64,000 nucleotides of DNA from Hufsiella ginkgonis (GTDB lineage Bacteria > Bacteroidota > Bacteroidia > Sphingobacteriales > Sphingobacteriaceae): assembly GCF_009834915.1 (NCBI RefSeq), contig NZ_WVHS01000001.1, forward strand, positions 496,001 through 560,000. Direction: 5' to 3'. Position numbers and translations under genes: made by a program. Shown one piece after another: positions 25,150 through 34,964 of this stretch. Every line of letters starts with the position of its first letter. Position 1 is the first letter of the stretch. The notes below the pieces were generated by a model. It worked only from the letters and a program-made list of their open reading frames with translations, made no database searches and was not told the DNA's origin.

Positions 25150-28100
25150 CTATTTGATTTTCATTTTATAAAGCGACGTACTGGTGGTAATGTACAACGT
25201 ATTCTTGTCCTTTCCGCCGATGGCGATAGATATAGGGCGCTCATTTACCATGATCCGTTTAATCTCCCTCCCGTCCTTATTGTATACATAGATCTGCCCG
25301 TCGGCGATGTAGAGATTTCCCTCGCCATCTACGATATTCCCGTACTGGCCCTGGGGATGCACCTCTTTCATGTTAACCAGTTTTCCTTCCGGCGAAACGT
25401 CCAGCCGCACCGTGGTCTTATCGTTCTCTTTGGCAATGAATACCGGCTGCGACTGGCCGGGAGTAACCGCCGTTAACGCGGTTGACCTGCCCAGGTCATA
25501 CGTTTCGGGAATAATGGTTACGCCATCCGGCGCCACAAAGCTGTACGCCGGCATGCTGGATACGGTTTTATCAAAGTCGCCGCGCCACCTGCTCGATGGG
25601 TGAACCACTTTCTTTACACCCGTCACCTGGTTTGTCGGCACGCGGGGCATTGGTTTCATAGACTGGTCGGGGTTATCGGGGTCGATCGAGTAGGCCAGGG
25701 CCGCCCAGCCGCTGTTGCCCCAGCCGCTGTACATCGGGTTATCATCCGGCAAACGGGACACCGTTTCCTGCACACCATTCACCATGTATCCCGGTTGCGG
25801 GTCGTACCGGAAGATCACCAGCAGGTTGTCGCGCGTATCAGTCGTCAGGGTAAAGGGCTTCCAGGGGTAGTCGGCGAGCAGCGAAAGCGCCCCGGTTTCT
25901 GCCGAGACCTTGTAGATGCGTTTCATCCGGTTCTCGCCGAAATATACGTTCCCTTTACTGTCTGCAGTGGCACCGGCGGCAAATTCAAATCCCGTGGCCA
26001 CCTTCTCCACCACCCCCGGCCGGTCGGTCAATACTTTTCGTCCTTTTTCTCTGCCGGTAACCATTAAACGGGCGAAATCCCATTCGTATACGGGCAGCTC
26101 CTTATTCACGTCGTACACCGGCGCCTCTATTACCGGTAAGATCTGTGTGTAGTTGTGCACGTTCCTGAAATCGATATTTTCACTGTTCCAGATCCTTACC
26201 CCGAAAGCTTTCGGCGTGTTTACACGGATCACCCGGTACATCCACATGCCGGCTATCATCAGGTTCTTGCTGTTGGAGATCTCCACCATCTGGTCGTCAT
26301 GCCCCTCGCGGCTTTCTTCCTCGAACTGGAACGCATACATTTTCCAGTTCGACACATTCTCAAACCGTGCTTCGTTTCGTACGTGGTGTTCCAGCGACAT
26401 GGCGTACACCCTGCCCGGCGTGCTGGTATTACTTACGTAAAACCCGTTCGCCGCGTAGGTAGAGGCCGTCCAGATATCTTTCAGGGTGCCCCCGCCGTTA
26501 TCAGTTACCCAAAGGCTCCAATGCTGGTTATCCCAGGCAAGGTCCATGCCCGTAGCGCTTACCGGGTTGGACGGCGAGCTCACCTGGCCCCCGCCCCTGT
26601 TTCCTCCACTCCTGGACGGAGGCTGTGCATTCGCCGGGTCGGGTTTACGCATGGTGCCGTGTCCGCCTACAAACTTTACGTCGTTGATCAGCGAGTGCCG
26701 CGATGCCATCCACTTCAGCCCTACAGCCCGGTAATTATAGGCGCCGGTATTGATACCAATGCCGTTAATTATATCATCGCCACCCGCCGACGATTCGACC
26801 ACGGGCTGCGGCGTGCCGAACCCGCTGAAAGCCGCTTCGCTCTCTTTAAGCACGAACTGGGTACCAAAGGGATGCAAGCCGATCAGCCTGGTGCCCGGCG
26901 ACATCTTCAGGGTGCGGGTAATGCGGTACCAGCCCTGGGGAACATAAATATTTTTATTCGCCGCTATCGCATCCTGGAACACCTGGGTATCGTCTGTTTC
27001 GCCATCGCCTTTTGCGCCCAGGTCACGTATGTTCACCCAGGTATTCATTGCCGGCAGCTGCACCATATCCATGGCCATTTTTTTCGGAAAAGTACCGAGC
27101 GGCGCAATTTTGCTGATCGTTTCATACCTTGATGGTGTTTCCATATCGGCCATTACCAGGCCATAGGTAAATTCCTGCACTTTGTAAAGCTTCTCTTTTA
27201 CCCCGGCACGTTTTCCGCTTTGCGCGAACTTAACCAGCAGCGGCACGTTACTGCAATCCACATTCAGCAGGTTCAGCTGGGAGAAGGCATTGTTCTCTTT
27301 GCTCACGATGATGCCCGCCTGCGAAACATTTTCAAAGAAAGAATTCTCGATAAAAAGGCGATCGACCCGGTCTTCCTGCATCTCCACCACCACGGGCACG
27401 TTTTTAGCGTACATGTTCACAATGGTCAACCCCACTTCCCGGGTGAGGATGGCGGCCTTTCGCTGGCCTTCAAAATACGTGTCGACCATCATCATGGGCC
27501 AGCCGGGCGAGGTGCGCGACGACGTAATGCCGTACTGCCCCCCGTAAAACTTTACGTTCTCTATCTCGTTACCCACATCATAGATCCCCGCTTTCGCTTC
27601 GCCGATGTTGATGATGCAGTGACTGATAAAGCTATGCTGTGCGAAATGCGACCGGATGGCAATGGCCTCCGGGTTGCCGCTTTCGATCCGGAAATCGATG
27701 TTCGACAAGGCGCTGTAAAACGTTCCCGCACCGGCGTCGGCGGGTTCGCGCCCCTCCTGCACAAGGCCGCCTGTAAACCAAACCATATAGTTTTGCTGTT
27801 CCCGGTAACCGGGCGTGTTTTTGCCCAGCACAAACTCAGGGCGCGTTTTGCCGTAACCGATCAGCCGTATGGCCGCAGGCACCTGGATGGTCCTGGTCAG
27901 TAGGTATTTTCCTTCCGGGATGAAGAGAATGCCGAAGTTTTTCGCACGTTTCAGCTCATTGATCGCCGTTTGTAAGGATGCAGACACATCCGTTTTCCCG
28001 TCCGCTTTAATATTGTACTTCCCAGGGGTAAAAAAGAAGGCCTCGGGGTCGTTGGGCTTTTGTGTGTAAATCGACCCGTCGTTCGCGCGGACCTGCCCCA

Positions 28101-28167
28101 GGCCGCCGACAACCAGCAGCAGGATAAACATACCGTTAAACAAAAGGAACCGGTGTGTATTTTTCAT
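25150..28167 (-). CDS. Large exported protein: tandem pectate-lyase-type beta-helices plus C-terminal propeller
   Basis: This 1005-residue secreted protein (signal peptide about 1-28) has a first Pectate_lyase_3 unit (about 50-340) with KYNIKADGKTDVSASLQTAI and ILFIPEGKYLL. A second unit (about 372-700) has NIRDLGAKGDGETDDTQVF and IYVPQGWYRIT. A Gly/Pro/Ser-rich linker lies near residue 530. The last 270 residues contain NHL/SMP-30-like blades (GNVYFGENRMKRIYKVSAETGAL, GEGNLYIADGQIYVYNKDG). This is a beta-helix and propeller fusion, likely acting on or binding pectin or another polyuronide. It is the first gene of an operon with the clan-A glycosidase. The exact activity is not clear. Confidence 0.8.
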   Translation of the reverse strand: MKNTHRFLLFNGMFILLLVVGGLGQVRANDGSIYTQKPNDPEAFFFTPGKYNIKADGKTDVSASLQTAINELKRAKNFGILFIPEGKYLLTRTIQVPAAIRLIGYGKTRPEFVLGKNTPGYREQQNYMVWFTGGLVQEGREPADAGAGTFYSALSNIDFRIESGNPEAIAIRSHFAQHSFISHCIINIGEAKAGIYDVGNEIENVKFYGGQYGITSSRTSPGWPMMMVDTYFEGQRKAAILTREVGLTIVNMYAKNVPVVVEMQEDRVDRLFIENSFFENVSQAGIIVSKENNAFSQLNLLNVDCSNVPLLVKFAQSGKRAGVKEKLYKVQEFTYGLVMADMETPSRYETISKIAPLGTFPKKMAMDMVQLPAMNTWVNIRDLGAKGDGETDDTQVFQDAIAANKNIYVPQGWYRITRTLKMSPGTRLIGLHPFGTQFVLKESEAAFSGFGTPQPVVESSAGGDDIINGIGINTGAYNYRAVGLKWMASRHSLINDVKFVGGHGTMRKPDPANAQPPSRSGGNRGGGQVSSPSNPVSATGMDLAWDNQHWSLWVTDNGGGTLKDIWTASTYAANGFYVSNTSTPGRVYAMSLEHHVRNEARFENVSNWKMYAFQFEEESREGHDDQMVEISNSKNLMIAGMWMYRVIRVNTPKAFGVRIWNSENIDFRNVHNYTQILPVIEAPVYDVNKELPVYEWDFARLMVTGREKGRKVLTDRPGVVEKVATGFEFAAGATADSKGNVYFGENRMKRIYKVSAETGALSLLADYPWKPFTLTTDTRDNLLVIFRYDPQPGYMVNGVQETVSRLPDDNPMYSGWGNSGWAALAYSIDPDNPDQSMKPMPRVPTNQVTGVKKVVHPSSRWRGDFDKTVSSMPAYSFVAPDGVTIIPETYDLGRSTALTAVTPGQSQPVFIAKENDKTTVRLDVSPEGKLVNMKEVHPQGQYGNIVDGEGNLYIADGQIYVYNKDGREIKRIMVNERPISIAIGGKDKNTLYITTSTSLYKMKIK

Positions 28168-28353
28168 TTCGATGAACCGTTTGTTAAAAATGGGGAAGGT
28201 TCTGCTATAAAGTGATAATTATTTCAATTTATTTAAGAAGCCGCCTGCCGAAGCCACCGAACGGTCAACCCAAATCAGCATTCATTATTGTTACTTAACG
28301 CTATTTTAACAGGTCATTGGTAACTTTACCGCATTCGTATTTAATCTGCCAAC

Positions 28354-30858
28354 ATGGACACCCGGAGAGACTTCCTAAAGAAAGCGGCCCTGCTATCGGG
28401 CAGCACAGTAATGATGAACATGCTGCCGCCGGCCATCCAGAAGGCGCTGGCTATCAGCCCCGATCCGGGAACCACCTTCTATGACGCGGAGCATATCGTG
28501 TTCCTTATGCAGGAGAACCGTTCGTTCGACCACGTGTTTGGCGCATTACAGGGAGTGCGCGGTTTTAACGATCCCCGGGCTGTCGATCTTCCGAACAAAA
28601 ACAAGGTGTGGCTGCAGTCGAATAAAGATGGCGACACGCATGCCCCGTTTAAAATGGACGTCCGCGACACCAAAGTAGCCTGGATGGGCTCGGTACCGCA
28701 TAACTGGGCCAACCAAACCGATGCCCGCAATATGGGTCGGTACAACAGGTGGCTCGATGTGAAAAAGTCGTCGAAATACCCGTCAGCCCCGCTTACCCTG
28801 GGGTATGGTAACCGGAATGATTTCCCATTTTATTACTCCCTGGCAGATGCTTTTACCGTATGCGACCAGAGTTTCTGCTCGAGCATTACCGGCACACACT
28901 CCAACCGCTACTACTGGATGAGCGGTACCGTACGCGAGTGGAACGAGCCCGAAGCGCTGGCACATCTCTGGAACTTCAGCGCCAATGAAGCGCCTCTCCC
29001 CTGGAAAACGTATCCCGAGCGCCTCGAAGAACAAGGCGTCTCCTGGAAGATCTACCAGAACGAGATCAGTACAGGCTCTATCCTGGCAGGAGAAAACGCC
29101 GCCTGGCTCAGCAATTTTGGCACTAACGTGATGGAGTACTTCAAACAATACAATGTGAAGCTTCATCCTGGCGCAATAGCCGCGCTGGATCAAAAACGCG
29201 GGAATTTGCTGAAACAGATAGACGACCTGGAAAAACAAGCGGTGAGCGCCGAAATTACCCAAAAGATCACGGCGGCAAGAAGGCTGCTGGCGCGGATCGA
29301 AACGGACCGGCTCACCTACACCATGGAGAAGTACAACCAGCTTTCGGACCATGAGAAAAACCTGATCGCCAAGGCGTTCGCCACCAACAGCGGCGACCCG
29401 GATTACCACGAGCTCACTACGCTCAAATACAGCGATAAAGGCACCGAACGGGAGCTGAAGATCCCAAAAGGTGATGTGCTCCACCAATTCAGGCATGATG
29501 TGGAACACGGCGCCTTACCTACCGTCTCCTGGCTGATGCCGCCGGCAAACCTGTCAGATCATCCTTCTAATCCCTGGTTCGGGCCGTTGTACGTAAGCGA
29601 GATCATGGAAATCCTTACAAAGAATCCTGAAGTATGGAAGAAAACCATTTTCATCCTCACCTATGATGAGAACGACGGGTATTTTGACCACGTTCCCCCG
29701 TTCGTGGTTCCCAATCCATATAAAGAGCATACGGGCAAAGTTTCGAAGGCGCTGGATACGAAGCTCGATTTTGCAACCAACGAACAGCAGTATAACCCCT
29801 CGGCTTCGCCAGCCAACCTCCGCGAGGGACCGATCGGGCTCGGATTCCGCGTACCGCTGGTGATCGCTTCTCCCTGGACGCGCGGTGGTTATGTCTGCTC
29901 TGAGGTATTTGACCATACCTCTTCGATACAGTTCGTAGAGAACTTCCTGGAAAAGAAATTAAAGAAGACGGTGAAGGAAGAAAACATCAGTCCGTGGCGG
30001 CGTGCCATCTGCGGCGACCTTACTTCCGCTTTTCGCCCGTATAACAACCAGGAAACGGCAAAGCCCGCCTTCCTGCAAAAGGATCCGTTCATCGAGCTCA
30101 TCCACCATGGCCAGTTTAACCGCGAACCGGATAATTACAACAAACTGAACGCGGAAGCGATCGCACAGTTCAATGCCGAACCATCGGGCTCTCCCCACCT
30201 CCCCAAACAGGAAAAAGGGATACGCCAGGCGAATCCGTTGCCTTACGAACTGTACGCCGACGGCCAGTTTAACAAAGCAGGAAACACGTTCGGCATTACG
30301 TTTAAAGCCGGAAACGCTTTATTCGGCCAGAAAGCTGCTGGCGCCCCGTTCTGCGTTTACATGATAAACGATTACCAGGACGGCGCCCATTATACCCGCG
30401 ATTACGCCGCCATTGCCGGCGACACCCTGCAGGATGAATGGAACCTCGCCGGGTTTAAAGACGGCGTTTACCACCTGAAAGCGCATGGCCCTAACGGTTT
30501 CTACCGCGAATTTAAAGGGGATGCCAAAAATCCGTTGCTAAAGATCAGCCTTACCTACGAGCGCAACAAGCTGAACAACGCAAAGCTCTCGGGCAACGTA
30601 GTGGTGCAGATTACCAACAACGATACGAACCCCCACACCGTGGAAGTGAAAGACGCGAGTTATCAAACAGGGAGCCAGAAGAAGCTGATCGCCTCCAGGG
30701 CCACGGTTTCGCTCGTGGTGAACGCCGCCAAAAGCCATAACTGGTATGATGTAGTGGTGAACGCCAATGGTTACGCGCGGTTCGAAGAACGGTTTGCGGG
30801 CCGGGTGGAAACCGGGGAAATAACTAAAACGGACCCGTTGCTGGGCGGAGTGGTGTAA
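28354..30858 (+). CDS. Phosphocholine-specific phospholipase C, Tat-exported
   Basis: This 834-residue enzyme starts with a Tat signal (TRRDFLKKAALLSG). The acid-phosphatase-superfamily catalytic domain has FLMQENRSFDHVFG and later FILTYDENDGYFDHVPP, both conserved in the PlcH/PlcN family. The last part (about 610-834) contains two DUF756-type beta-domains. The length is typical. It hydrolyses phosphatidylcholine or sphingomyelin to release phosphocholine. It lies alone between a pectin gene and an ABC permease, so its neighbours do not explain it. It is divergent from the pectate-lyase-fold gene over 186 bases. Confidence 0.9.
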   Translation: MDTRRDFLKKAALLSGSTVMMNMLPPAIQKALAISPDPGTTFYDAEHIVFLMQENRSFDHVFGALQGVRGFNDPRAVDLPNKNKVWLQSNKDGDTHAPFKMDVRDTKVAWMGSVPHNWANQTDARNMGRYNRWLDVKKSSKYPSAPLTLGYGNRNDFPFYYSLADAFTVCDQSFCSSITGTHSNRYYWMSGTVREWNEPEALAHLWNFSANEAPLPWKTYPERLEEQGVSWKIYQNEISTGSILAGENAAWLSNFGTNVMEYFKQYNVKLHPGAIAALDQKRGNLLKQIDDLEKQAVSAEITQKITAARRLLARIETDRLTYTMEKYNQLSDHEKNLIAKAFATNSGDPDYHELTTLKYSDKGTERELKIPKGDVLHQFRHDVEHGALPTVSWLMPPANLSDHPSNPWFGPLYVSEIMEILTKNPEVWKKTIFILTYDENDGYFDHVPPFVVPNPYKEHTGKVSKALDTKLDFATNEQQYNPSASPANLREGPIGLGFRVPLVIASPWTRGGYVCSEVFDHTSSIQFVENFLEKKLKKTVKEENISPWRRAICGDLTSAFRPYNNQETAKPAFLQKDPFIELIHHGQFNREPDNYNKLNAEAIAQFNAEPSGSPHLPKQEKGIRQANPLPYELYADGQFNKAGNTFGITFKAGNALFGQKAAGAPFCVYMINDYQDGAHYTRDYAAIAGDTLQDEWNLAGFKDGVYHLKAHGPNGFYREFKGDAKNPLLKISLTYERNKLNNAKLSGNVVVQITNNDTNPHTVEVKDASYQTGSQKKLIASRATVSLVVNAAKSHNWYDVVVNANGYARFEERFAGRVETGEITKTDPLLGGVV

Positions 30859-30981
30859 GACCTGCTCACCAAATAAGATACCACATAATCGCACGCCAAG
30901 CTGTCCGTTATCGAACACTTCCGCTAAAGGATCTTTATTCAAAGTCCTGATCAGCAATTACTTACTCCAAGGGTATAGTTA

Positions 30982-31009
30982 TTGGAGCGCATCCGGTGAT
31001 TTAATTTTC
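30982..31009 (+). promoter_or_regulatory. Candidate promoter of the FtsX-type permease
   Basis: TTG at 30982-30984, 17 bases, then TAATTTTC at 31002-31009 (one mismatch from TAnnTTTG). The ATG follows at 31018, leaving a very short leader. Confidence 0.4.
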
Positions 31010-31017
31010 GCAGCCGT

Positions 31018-33402
31018 ATGCTTAAAAATTACCTTAAAACCGCGTGGCGACACCTTGTAAAAGGCAAAGCGCATTCGTTCATCAATGTCGTTGGCCTTTC
31101 CATTGGAATGGCCGTAGCTATCCTGATCGGGCTATGGATTTATGACGAGCTATCGTTTAACAGAAAATTTAAAAACTACGACCGCATTGCACAGGTCATG
31201 CAGCACCTCAACAACAATGGAGAAGTGCAAACATGGGGGAACGTGCCGTTTCCGCTGGCCGAAGAGTTACGAAAGAACTATGGAAATGATTTTGAGCGGA
31301 TCGTGATGGCCGCCAACTGGGGAGAACACCGGCTCACCATCGGCGATAAAAAACTAAAATCAACCGGCGGCTTTTTCGAAAAGGAACTGCCGGAACTGCT
31401 GACGCTCGATATGCTTAGCGGATCGCGGGACGCGCTTCAAGACCCATCATCGGTGCTCGTATCCGCTTCGGCCGCAAAAGCCTTTTTTGGTGATGAGGAG
31501 GCTATTGGAAAAGTGTTCCGGGTGAACGATGCCCCACCGCTAAAGGTAGCAGGCGTGTATGCCGACCTCCCGTCCAATTCCACTTTTGCAAGGCTCGACT
31601 TCATTGCACCCTGGGATTTCTATGCCCGGATTAACAACAACTTTAAGGATACCGAGGACCCCTGGCGGCCCAACTTCACCACGCTGTTCGTGCAGATCAG
31701 GGAGGGGGCCGACTTTGCAAGCGTATCCGCAAAGATCAAAGATGCAAAGCTCAGGAAAGTGAATGCGCAACTGCAGAAAAAAAAGCCCGCCCTGTTTTTA
31801 CAGCCGATGAGCAACTGGCGCTTATATTCCGAATTTAAAGACGGCGTAAACGCAGGTGGCGGCATCCGTTATGTACGCATGTTCGGGATCATTGGTCTAT
31901 TTGTGTTGTTACTGGCATGCATCAATTTTATGAACCTGAGCACGGCGCGCAGCGAGAAACGCGCTAGGGAAGTAGGCATCCGTAAAACGATCGGCTCGTT
32001 ACGTACGCAGCTCATCTACCAGTTTTTCGGCGAATCGCTGCTCACCGTTGTCTGTGCGTTTGTATTATCTATCGCAATTGCCCGGCTGGCGCTGCCATTT
32101 TTTAACGAAGTGTCTGCAAAAAACCTGCATATTGCGTGGGACAAGCCGTTGTTCTGGACCGGCTGCGCCGCATTTATCGTGTTCACAGCCGTCATTTCCG
32201 GGAGCTACCCGGCATTCTATCTTTCTTCTTTTAAACCGGTGTCGGTATTAAAAGGTACGTTCAAAGCCGGCCGGCTGGCAAGCCTCCCGCGCAAGATGCT
32301 GGTCGTGCTGCAGTTCAGCGTTTCCGTTTCACTCGTTATCGGGACGATCGTGGTATACCGCCAAATTCAATTTGCAAAGGACCGCCCCGTCGGATATTCA
32401 CGGGATAACCTCATAACTATCCCGGTTGGCGGACCGGCGATACACACCCATTTCGAGGCCATAAAGCGCGACCTGATACAAACCGGGTCGGTGGCGTCCG
32501 TAGCCGAATCAGAAAGTCCGCTTACCGGGGTCTGGAATACCACCAGCGGCTTCAGCTGGCCGGGAAAAGACCCGGAAGTTTCAACCGATTTCGGCGTAAT
32601 TACCGCTTCGTACGAATATGGCAGCACCATCGGCTGGCAGATGCGCCGGGGCCGTGGCTTCTCCAAAGCGTTTGCTTCAGATTCGACGGCAGTTATTTTA
32701 AACGAAGCGGCCGTGCGTTACATGCAACTCGATCACCCGGTAGGCACAACAGTCACCTGGTGGAACAAGCCGCTAACGGTGATCGGTGTAGTACGCAATA
32801 TGGTGGCCGAATCGCCTTACGACGAGGTGAAGCCCATTATTTATTCACTGCTTTCTTACCCTGGCAACGTGGTCGTAGCACGGCTTAACCGCGGGCCGAG
32901 CGTTAAACAGGCGGTAAACGAAGTGGAAACCGTGTTTAAAAAGTACAACCCCGATCAACCGTTCGAATACAAATTCGTAGACGACGACTACGCCGTCAAA
33001 TTCGGTGAAGAGGAAAGGGTGGGAAAACTGGCCGGCATTTTTACCGCCCTGGCCATTGTGATCTCCTGCCTCGGGCTTTTCGGCCTTACCCTGTTTGTTG
33101 CCGAACAACGGAAGAAAGAGATCGGCGTACGAAAAGTGCTCGGCGCCTCGGCATGGAGCGTGTGGGGCCTGTTGTCAAAAGATTTCGTGGTACTGGTGCT
33201 TATCGCGTTCTTTATTGCGGTGCCATTATCTTATTATTTCATGTTCGGGTGGCTGCAGAACTATAGTTACCGGACCGAATTATCGTGGTGGATCTTTGCT
33301 TGCTCCGGTGCCGGGGCCGTTGCTGTTACCGCGGTTACGGTAAGCTTCCAGGCGATCAGGGCCGCCTCTGCGAACCCGGTGAGGAGTTTGAGGACGGAGT
33401 GA
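31018..33402 (+). CDS. FtsX/MacB-type ABC transporter permease
   Basis: This 794-residue protein has the eight-helix layout common in Bacteroidota. Helix 1 is near 20-42, followed by a MacB-like periplasmic domain (about 45-240). Three helices follow (about 285-430) with the FtsX signature ARSEKRAREVGIRKTIGS. A second half has another periplasmic domain (about 440-660) and three helices with AEQRKKEIGVRKVLGAS. There is no ATPase gene nearby, so it must use one encoded elsewhere. Such permeases move peptides, lipoproteins or drugs by mechanotransmission; the substrate is unknown. It is convergent with the polygalacturonase gene. Confidence 0.88.
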   Translation: MLKNYLKTAWRHLVKGKAHSFINVVGLSIGMAVAILIGLWIYDELSFNRKFKNYDRIAQVMQHLNNNGEVQTWGNVPFPLAEELRKNYGNDFERIVMAANWGEHRLTIGDKKLKSTGGFFEKELPELLTLDMLSGSRDALQDPSSVLVSASAAKAFFGDEEAIGKVFRVNDAPPLKVAGVYADLPSNSTFARLDFIAPWDFYARINNNFKDTEDPWRPNFTTLFVQIREGADFASVSAKIKDAKLRKVNAQLQKKKPALFLQPMSNWRLYSEFKDGVNAGGGIRYVRMFGIIGLFVLLLACINFMNLSTARSEKRAREVGIRKTIGSLRTQLIYQFFGESLLTVVCAFVLSIAIARLALPFFNEVSAKNLHIAWDKPLFWTGCAAFIVFTAVISGSYPAFYLSSFKPVSVLKGTFKAGRLASLPRKMLVVLQFSVSVSLVIGTIVVYRQIQFAKDRPVGYSRDNLITIPVGGPAIHTHFEAIKRDLIQTGSVASVAESESPLTGVWNTTSGFSWPGKDPEVSTDFGVITASYEYGSTIGWQMRRGRGFSKAFASDSTAVILNEAAVRYMQLDHPVGTTVTWWNKPLTVIGVVRNMVAESPYDEVKPIIYSLLSYPGNVVVARLNRGPSVKQAVNEVETVFKKYNPDQPFEYKFVDDDYAVKFGEEERVGKLAGIFTALAIVISCLGLFGLTLFVAEQRKKEIGVRKVLGASAWSVWGLLSKDFVVLVLIAFFIAVPLSYYFMFGWLQNYSYRTELSWWIFACSGAGAVAVTAVTVSFQAIRAASANPVRSLRTE

Positions 33403-33437
33403 GATCCTTCCGGGTGATCAGCAAGATACGGAGAAGG

Positions 33438-34865
33438 TTATTTCTTTTTCAGCGTATCAGGTACGTTGACCACCGCGCCGTTGATCTTCACATTTTCAAA
33501 GACCAGGTCGGTAGCGTAATCAATCTTATAGGGGATTTTTACTCCGTTGAGTGTCGAATTGATGATGCGGAGGTGCTGCACCGGCGAAGCCCTGTAAGCA
33601 CGCACGTAGATGCCATAGCCGCCGCCTTTGGTCACTTCCAGGTTCTCGACCCATACATTTCGTATGGTAGGTATGAAGCTCCCCGGGGTTTCGTAAAACA
33701 TGTCGGCTGATACGGCAGCATCCTTATACGCGCCTACTTTAATATCCTTCATGAAAATATTTTCGATGATGCCGCCCCTGGAAGAACTGGTTTTAAGGCG
33801 CAGGATGCGATCGAGGTTAGGGGAATCCATTACGCAGTTGATGGCGTAGATATTCCTTGCTCCGCCGGCTATTTCGCTGCCGATGGTTACGCCGCCGTGG
33901 CCGTCTTTCATTTCGCACCCTTCTATGATGTGGTTTTCCGCAGGGCGGCCGATGCGCCGTCCATCTTCATCGCGGCCCGATTTTATCGCGATACAATCGT
34001 CGCCGGTATCGAAATGACAATCTTTAATAAGCACGTTCCTGCACGATTCGGGGTCGCAGCCATCATTATTGGGGCCGTGAGAAACCACGCGTACTTTTTC
34101 AATGGTCACATTCTCGCAAAGCACCGGGTTCATAAACCACATGGGCGAGTTCACCATCTTTACACCGGAGATCAGCACGTTTTTACAGTTATAGGGTTGC
34201 ACCATGTTGGGGCGCAAAAAAGAGCCGTTGCCAAATACCCGTGTTTTAGGTTCGGTTTGCTGGTGCATTAGCTCGTGGAGCTTGTTCCGGGCAGCTACTT
34301 GTTTAGCGGGACCGCCATTTGCCGCCTTGCTGTTCCAGTTCCACCAGTTATCGCCGTCGGCGTTGCCGTCGAGTACGCCATTGCCTGTGATCGCGATATT
34401 TTTTTCGCCATAGGCGTAGATCAGGGCGGAGTAGTTCATGCATTCCATCCCCTCCCAGCGGGTGAATACGATGGGATAATCATTAGGGTCGCGGCTAAAG
34501 AGTATCCTCGCGTCGTCGGCCATGTGAAGATTTACGTCGCTCTTCAAATAGATCGCCCCGGTTAAAAAAGTACCCGGAGGCACCGAGACGGTTCCGCCAC
34601 CTGCTTTGCTGCATGCTTCGATGGCTTTTTTAAATGCTTCGGTGTTTTTGGTTTTGCCATCGCCTATGGCGCCATATGCCGTTACCGGGAAGTCGCGGGT
34701 TTTAAATACCGGCGGCTTTATCTGCTTCCTTAGTTTTTCCATGGCGGCCCAGGGTGTTGAAGCCGATTTCCAGACCAATGCTTTATTGGCGGGAGCACAT
34801 GCCAGCCACAACATAACAACAGTTAACGAAAGCAGTACGGGAACGGGGTTTCTTTTAAGGATCAT
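33438..34865 (-). CDS. GH28 polygalacturonase-like lipoprotein
   Basis: This 475-residue protein has a lipobox LACA (Cys23). A right-handed beta-helix starts with FPVTAYGAIGDGKTKNT. GH28 catalytic motifs are all present: NNDG (Asp268), GDDC (Asp289 and Asp290), GHGG (His323) and RLK (Arg356, Lys358). It hydrolyses alpha-1,4 bonds between galacturonic acid residues, acting on homogalacturonan or rhamnogalacturonan. It lies 99 bases after the pectinesterase gene on the same strand. Together they form the core of a pectin-cleaving operon. Confidence 0.92.
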   Translation of the reverse strand: MILKRNPVPVLLSLTVVMLWLACAPANKALVWKSASTPWAAMEKLRKQIKPPVFKTRDFPVTAYGAIGDGKTKNTEAFKKAIEACSKAGGGTVSVPPGTFLTGAIYLKSDVNLHMADDARILFSRDPNDYPIVFTRWEGMECMNYSALIYAYGEKNIAITGNGVLDGNADGDNWWNWNSKAANGGPAKQVAARNKLHELMHQQTEPKTRVFGNGSFLRPNMVQPYNCKNVLISGVKMVNSPMWFMNPVLCENVTIEKVRVVSHGPNNDGCDPESCRNVLIKDCHFDTGDDCIAIKSGRDEDGRRIGRPAENHIIEGCEMKDGHGGVTIGSEIAGGARNIYAINCVMDSPNLDRILRLKTSSSRGGIIENIFMKDIKVGAYKDAAVSADMFYETPGSFIPTIRNVWVENLEVTKGGGYGIYVRAYRASPVQHLRIINSTLNGVKIPYKIDYATDLVFENVKINGAVVNVPDTLKKK

Positions 34866-34964
34866 GGCGTAACAAATGTGTTTATTTATAAGCAGTTAAC
34901 AGTTTATTTAATTCGCAGGCATCATCGGATCCAGCCATGCAACGGCGCTGGTCATAATTGGTGG

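Noticed and set aside
27220..27903. Antisense open frames inside the pectate-lyase-fold gene
   Set aside because: They mirror the large sense gene, have no recognisable domain and lack a promoter-like upstream sequence.
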